From: JALYUA01 sp039933215
GTDB lineage: Bacteria; Acidobacteriota; Thermoanaerobaculia; UBA5066; Gp7-AA6
Direction of reading: 5' to 3'
Length of the DNA stretch: 64,000 nucleotides
NCBI GenBank assembly: GCA_039933215.1
Contig: JBDTOO010000010.1
Span: forward strand, 9,429-73,428
Positions 60,070-64,000 of this stretch are shown one piece after another; position 1 is the stretch's first letter; every line of letters begins with the position of its first letter. The position numbers and the translations under genes are program-made. Below the pieces are notes generated by a model. The model was given only the letters and a program-made list of their open reading frames with translations. It made no database searches and was not told the origin of the DNA.

Positions 60070-61734
60070 ATGACCCCATTCGTTCTCCGCAAGGCGAAGC
60101 CTTTGGCATTCGCGGGCGCGGCTGTGCTGGCGCTGTACACGGGGTCCTGCGCGTCGACCGCGGCAAGCCGGGCAGCGGCGGCGCCACGGCCGCCGGACGC
60201 CGTGACGCGGGCGATCGAAAGCGCCGCCGCGGACTTCGCGCTCGGCCGGGAGGCGGCCCTCTCAGGGGACTTCCAGTGCGCGCAGTTCTATTTCGGCCGC
60301 GCCGTCGACCGGGTTCGGCCCGAAGGCGGAGGCCCGGTCGCGAGCGCCGAGATCGCCACCTTCTCTTCGGAGCTCTACGAGGGGATCGTCCGGTACGAGG
60401 CGCTCGCGGCGCCTTCCGACGAGACCGCGACGGGCGAAGACCACGTCTCCCCGGAGCTCCAGAAGATCGAGACCCCCGTCGAAGCGAGCCAGGAGGCCAT
60501 CTCGGAGGCGGCGTCGGCCGTCGCGTCCGACAGCACGGGCGTCACGTATGACATTCCGATCGTCGTCAACGACGGGGTCCTGAAGATCCTGGCGACCTTC
60601 CAGCACGACCTGCACGACATCATCGGGCGCGGCCTCGCGCGGTCGGGCCGGTATGTGCCCATGATCCACAGGGTCTTCGAGCAGGAGGGCATCCCGAAGG
60701 ACCTGGCGCAGGTGGCGCTGATCGAGTCCTCCTTCATTCCCCACGCGCACTCCCGCGCGACGGCTCACGGCATCTGGCAGTTCATGCCGAGGACGGGACG
60801 TCAGTACGGTTTGACGTCGAACGCCGTCGTCGACGAGCGCAGCGACCCGGAGAAGGCCACGCGGGCCGCGGCGAAGCACCTCGCGTATCTCCACGACCTG
60901 TTTCACGACTGGTATCTCGCACTCGCCGCGTACAACGCCGGAGAAGGGCGGGTCCTCCGGGCGATGGAGAAAACGGGGCTGAACGATTTCTGGCAGCTGG
61001 CAGCGTCCGGCATCCTGAAGCCCCAGACGCAGAACTACGTTCCCGCGGTGATTGCCGCGACGCTCATCTCCAAGAACCCCGACCATTACGGATTTCAGAT
61101 CGACTACGAACAGCCGCTCGACTACGAGACGCTCCTCATCGAGCGCCCGGTGCGCCTGAGCAGCCTGAGCGCCGGGTCCGTCACTCTCGAGGACCTTCAG
61201 AAGTTGAACCCCGAGCTCCGCACCGAGATCACACCGCGCCAGCCCGAGGGGTACCAGCTCAAGGTGCCGACGGGGTTCCGCGAGGCGGTCCAGATCGCCT
61301 ACGCCGACGCGCCGACGGCCCAGCCTCCCGCCTTCCGCCGCCACGTGGCGCGCCGGGGCGAAACCCTCGCCTCGGTCGCGCGGCGCTACCGGATACCGCT
61401 CGCGGATCTCGCGGCGGCCAATTCGCTTTCGCAGAAGGCCCGGCTCCGCAAGGGTCAGGTCGTCGTCATTCTGAAGCCCGCGGAAGTGCTGGTCGCTTCG
61501 AAGCACAGGCGTAAGGGAAGCGTGGCGAAGGCTGCCCGCGGGGGCAAGCGCTCCGCCCCGCCGGTTTCGGTGGCCGCGCGGAGCTACCGGGTGCGGGGCG
61601 GCGACACCCTCTATCGCATCGCCCTGAAGAACGGCGTGACGGTCGAGCGGCTCATGAACGCGAACCGGCTCCGCTCCGGGGGCGCGATCAAGCCCGGAGA
61701 CCGGCTACGGATCCCTTCGAGCAACAGCCGCTGA
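60070..61734 (+). CDS. mltD: Membrane-bound lytic murein transglycosylase D with LysM domains
   Basis: A 554-aa murein hydrolase. A hydrophobic N-terminus ends at a possible lipidation Cys (TGSC, weak lipobox). The SLT domain (residues about 200-330) holds the catalytic Glu in ALIESSFIPHAHSRATAHGIWQFMP, plus TRAAAKHLAYLHDLF and LALAAYNAGEGRVLRA. Two LysM repeats (about 420-470, HVARRGETLASVARRY; and 505-553, YRVRGGDTLYRIALKNG) anchor it to peptidoglycan. The architecture is the usual MltD one. It lies 130 bp after mglA. Confidence 0.94.
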   Translation: MTPFVLRKAKPLAFAGAAVLALYTGSCASTAASRAAAAPRPPDAVTRAIESAAADFALGREAALSGDFQCAQFYFGRAVDRVRPEGGGPVASAEIATFSSELYEGIVRYEALAAPSDETATGEDHVSPELQKIETPVEASQEAISEAASAVASDSTGVTYDIPIVVNDGVLKILATFQHDLHDIIGRGLARSGRYVPMIHRVFEQEGIPKDLAQVALIESSFIPHAHSRATAHGIWQFMPRTGRQYGLTSNAVVDERSDPEKATRAAAKHLAYLHDLFHDWYLALAAYNAGEGRVLRAMEKTGLNDFWQLAASGILKPQTQNYVPAVIAATLISKNPDHYGFQIDYEQPLDYETLLIERPVRLSSLSAGSVTLEDLQKLNPELRTEITPRQPEGYQLKVPTGFREAVQIAYADAPTAQPPAFRRHVARRGETLASVARRYRIPLADLAAANSLSQKARLRKGQVVVILKPAEVLVASKHRRKGSVAKAARGGKRSAPPVSVAARSYRVRGGDTLYRIALKNGVTVERLMNANRLRSGGAIKPGDRLRIPSSNSR

Positions 61735-61802
61735 TCGGGTAGACTCTCCCGGTCCTCACCGGCTCCTCCGCCGGCGTCTCCTCGGCTCTCGAGGAGGCAT
61801 TC

Positions 61803-63404
61803 ATGCTCGCACGGGTTCATTCGGCTGCCGCCTTTGGCATCGACGCGCACGTTCTCGACGTCGAAGTCGACGTCTCCCCGGGCGTCCCCCGTTTCACGAT
61901 CGTCGGCCTGCCCGATGCCGGCGCCCGGGAGGCCCGGGAGCGGGTCCGTTCCGCCCTTCACAACGGCGGGTATCCCCCGGTCGAGGGCGTGATCACCGTC
62001 AACCTCGCTCCCGCCGCTTTCCGGAAGGTCGGAGCCGCGATCGATCTCCCCCTGGCGGTCGCTTTCCTGCAGATCGCCGGGCTCGAGAGCGCGTCGCCGG
62101 CGCGTCGGGTCTTCGTCGGCGAACTCGGATTGAACGGGGAGGTGCGTTCGCTGCGCGGCGCCCTGAGCCTCGCCCTCGCGGCCCGCGACGCGGGATTCGA
62201 CGAGCTCGTTCTGCCCGCCGACAACGCGGCCGAGGCTTCGGCGGTCGACGGGCTCCGCGTCGTGCCCGTCGCGAGCCTGGCCGCGGCGGTCGCTCACCTG
62301 CGCGGGGAGCCCGCTCCCCGGGGCTGCGGGCCGATCCGCCCGCCGGCCGCGTCCCGGCCGCCGGCGGGCGACTTCTCGGAGATCCGCGGTCAGGCCGTCG
62401 CGCGCCGGGCGCTCGAGATCGCCGCGGCCGGGGGCCATCACATCCTGCTCACGGGCCCGCCCGGAACCGGGAAGACGATGCTCGCGCGCCGCCTCCCGAC
62501 GATCCTTCCCCCGCTCACGCGCATGGAGGCGATCGAGGTGACCAGGATCCACTCGATCACCGGCGTTCTGCCCGCCGGTGCGGGACTGGTCGAGATCCCG
62601 CCCTTTCGGGCGCCGCACCACGGCATCTCCGCTCCCGGCCTGGTCGGCGGCGGCACCCGCCCTCGGCCCGGAGAGATCTCTCTGGCGCACCGCGGAGTTC
62701 TCTTCCTGGACGAGCTGGCGGAGTTCCGCCGCGACGTGCTCGAAGGCATCCGTCAGCCCCTCGAAGAGAAGCGCGTGTCGCTCGTCCGCGTCGGCGGCGC
62801 GTGCGACTTCCCGTGCGACTTCCTGCTCGCCGCCGCGATGAACCCGTGCCCCTGCGGATTCGCGGGCGACGCCCGCCGCATGTGCCGCTGTTCCGCCGCG
62901 GAGCGCGCGCGGTACTCGAAGCGCGTCTCCGGACCCCTGCTCGATCGCGTCGATCTCCACATCGCGGTTCCGCCGGTCCCGTGGGCGGACCTGCAGAGTC
63001 AGGCCGAGGGCGAGTCGTCCGCGGTCGTCGCGCACCGGGTCGCGGAAGCGAGGCGGACCGCGGCGTCCCGCTTTCCGGACCGTCCGGCCTTCCGAAATGC
63101 CGACCTGCCGGCGTCCCGTTTCGAGGTGACCCTGAAGCTGCCCTCGACGGCGCGCACGCTTCTCGCCCGCGCCGTCGACCGCATGGGACTGTCGGTCCGC
63201 GCGGCGCATCGGGCTCTCCGGGTCGCGCGGACGATCGCCGATCTCGAGAAAAGCGAAGTCGTGCGCGCAGAGCATCTTGCCGAGGCGCTGGCGTACCGGA
63301 TCCGATCCGCGGACGACGCTCCGGAACGCCTTGACACCGGGCGGTTGGCCCCTTACCATCCCGGTCAACCAGGACAATCCAATCCACGGATTCCTCGAGG
63401 GTAA
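61803..63404 (+). CDS. comM: ComM/YifB-type AAA+ magnesium-chelatase-like ATPase
   Basis: A 533-aa protein with N-terminal Lon-protease-like domain (VEVDVSPGVPRFTIVGLPD; VTVNLAPAAFRKVGAAIDLPLA), AAA+ core with Walker A GPPGTGKT, Walker B LFLDELAEF and sensor NPCPCGF, and C-terminal helix bundle. In naturally competent bacteria ComM is a helicase that promotes branch migration during DNA uptake; YifB is the Escherichia name. Cysteines in CPCG/CRCS may bind a metal. The start is ATG 61803 with GAGGAGG upstream. Confidence 0.93.
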   Translation: MLARVHSAAAFGIDAHVLDVEVDVSPGVPRFTIVGLPDAGAREARERVRSALHNGGYPPVEGVITVNLAPAAFRKVGAAIDLPLAVAFLQIAGLESASPARRVFVGELGLNGEVRSLRGALSLALAARDAGFDELVLPADNAAEASAVDGLRVVPVASLAAAVAHLRGEPAPRGCGPIRPPAASRPPAGDFSEIRGQAVARRALEIAAAGGHHILLTGPPGTGKTMLARRLPTILPPLTRMEAIEVTRIHSITGVLPAGAGLVEIPPFRAPHHGISAPGLVGGGTRPRPGEISLAHRGVLFLDELAEFRRDVLEGIRQPLEEKRVSLVRVGGACDFPCDFLLAAAMNPCPCGFAGDARRMCRCSAAERARYSKRVSGPLLDRVDLHIAVPPVPWADLQSQAEGESSAVVAHRVAEARRTAASRFPDRPAFRNADLPASRFEVTLKLPSTARTLLARAVDRMGLSVRAAHRALRVARTIADLEKSEVVRAEHLAEALAYRIRSADDAPERLDTGRLAPYHPGQPGQSNPRIPRG

Positions 63405-63446
63405 TCGCCGCAGGCTTGCCTTCGAAGGGCGTCGAGGAGGACGACC

Positions 63447-64000
63447 TTGAAGTACAACACGATCATCTTCGTCCCCCACGCGAAGGCGCGGTTCCGCAAG
63501 CTCACCGTCTCCACGCGTCTTCTCGCCGTCGTGGCGGCCGGCTCGGCGCTGTTGCTCGCCGCGGCGGTGCTCTTCGGCTGGGCTTTCTTCTCCTCCGCCC
63601 GCCGCGACCGCCAGTACCTGCAGGTTCTCGCTGACAACACCCGCCTGAAGTCGGCGACGGCCGCGCTGCACGGGCGGCTCGAGGGTCTTTCCAAACAGCT
63701 CTCTCTCTTCGAGTCCCGAACCCGCCGCCTGGCGATCGTCGCGGGACTCTCCGAATCCGGCCGGACCGGCTCCGGCGGACCGATGATCGCGGAGCTGCCC
63801 GGCACGCGGTTCGAGGAGCGGAGCGCGTGGCTGAACTCCCGCCTCGGGGCGATCGAGAGCCAGTTCGTGCGCCGCGAGGCCGTCGTCTCCTCGACTCCCA
63901 CCGTCGCGCCCGTCCGGGGCCTCTTGAACTCGGGGTTCGGCAGCCGCAAGGATCCGATCACGGGCGAAGGGGCCTTCCATCCCGGCCTGGACATCTCGAC
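63447..64000 (+). CDS. M23-family peptidoglycan endopeptidase (3' end outside window)
   Basis: Starts at TTG 63447 with GAGGAGG (63434-63440) at 6-nt spacing; the frame is open to the window edge. The N-terminus KYNTIIFVPHAKARFRKL is followed by one transmembrane helix (residues about 24-50), a charged, coiled-coil-like stretch (about 55-115), and the beginning of a peptidase M23 domain: GFGSRKDPITGEGAFHPGLDIS, where the His and Asp (HxxxD) are two zinc ligands. Proteins like this (NlpD/EnvC/MepM-like) cut peptide cross-links or activate amidases. Only the first about 185 residues are visible. Confidence 0.9.
   Translation, partial: MKYNTIIFVPHAKARFRKLTVSTRLLAVVAAGSALLLAAAVLFGWAFFSSARRDRQYLQVLADNTRLKSATAALHGRLEGLSKQLSLFESRTRRLAIVAGLSESGRTGSGGPMIAELPGTRFEERSAWLNSRLGAIESQFVRREAVVSSTPTVAPVRGLLNSGFGSRKDPITGEGAFHPGLDIS

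Overview
The window is a very GC-rich bacterial chromosome segment packed with mostly short-spaced or overlapping genes. A TolC-type channel, LysM/SLT murein hydrolases, Rex, a respiratory NuoN subunit, an MglA-type polarity GTPase and a PilT motor point to a respiring, envelope-rich Gram-negative lineage. The mix would fit Acidobacteriota (Thermoanaerobaculia or Holophagae-like) or a neighbouring deep branch, but this is inference without a search. No phage, insertion sequence, CRISPR array, rRNA or tRNA was seen.

Layout. 1-3393: the end of nuoN, the NADH-sensing repressor rex, and a Glu/Leu-type dehydrogenase. 3425-8487: a large M14-type secreted carboxypeptidase facing a three-gene minus operon (8-TM protein, zinc-ribbon membrane protein, kynurenine-formamidase-like cyclase). 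8488-9837: a gene-free stretch made of two diverged tandem copies of a roughly 650-690 bp unit, each holding a multi-hairpin palindromic element. 9838-18818: YqiA-like esterase, hemerythrin, M61 aminopeptidase, penicillin acylase, then a TolC / Yip1 / MacB-LolD-type ATPase operon. 18971-28571: OppF and OppD ATPases, a long TPR protein, rnhB, rplS, a third inverted copy of the palindromic element, then ffh-rpsP-khpA-rimM-trmD. 28662-35040: a Thr-rich lipoprotein with its own promoter and terminator, a diguanylate cyclase, small proteins, a glycan methyltransferase/glycosyltransferase pair, a zinc-ribbon membrane protein and an AI-2E-type transporter. 35079-42766: queG, a CNNM/CorC protein, NAD-isocitrate dehydrogenase, trmB, pgsA, a zinc-finger polysaccharide deacetylase and a phosphohexomutase. 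43019-51072: a TPR/AIM24-like protein, lytic transglycosylase, alaS, recX, pilT and ilvE. 51128-57575: hrcA-grpE-dnaK-dnaJ-prmA-rsmE behind a sigma70-like promoter with a CIRCE operator. 57655-64000: a DUF2520-type protein, an MglA GTPase with a long C-terminal extension, MltD, ComM, and an M23 endopeptidase that runs off the window.

Themes. Envelope and cell-wall functions recur (two SLT hydrolases, M23 peptidase, deacetylase, hexomutase, glycosyltransferase, TolC). Translation and RNA functions form the 23-28 kb block. Proteostasis genes are under HrcA.

The least ordinary signals are not protein families. They are: (i) the three-copy cloverleaf-like palindromic element and the tandem duplication around two copies; (ii) a 33-nt near-perfect palindrome that buries the Shine-Dalgarno and ATG of the M61 peptidase; (iii) repeated apparent CTG start codons, three of them inside CTGA stop/start overlaps; (iv) several genes with a TAnnnT box 5-8 nt before the start codon and no Shine-Dalgarno, suggesting leaderless mRNAs; (v) triplicated 12- and 16-bp repeats that run into the stop codons of two minus-strand genes.
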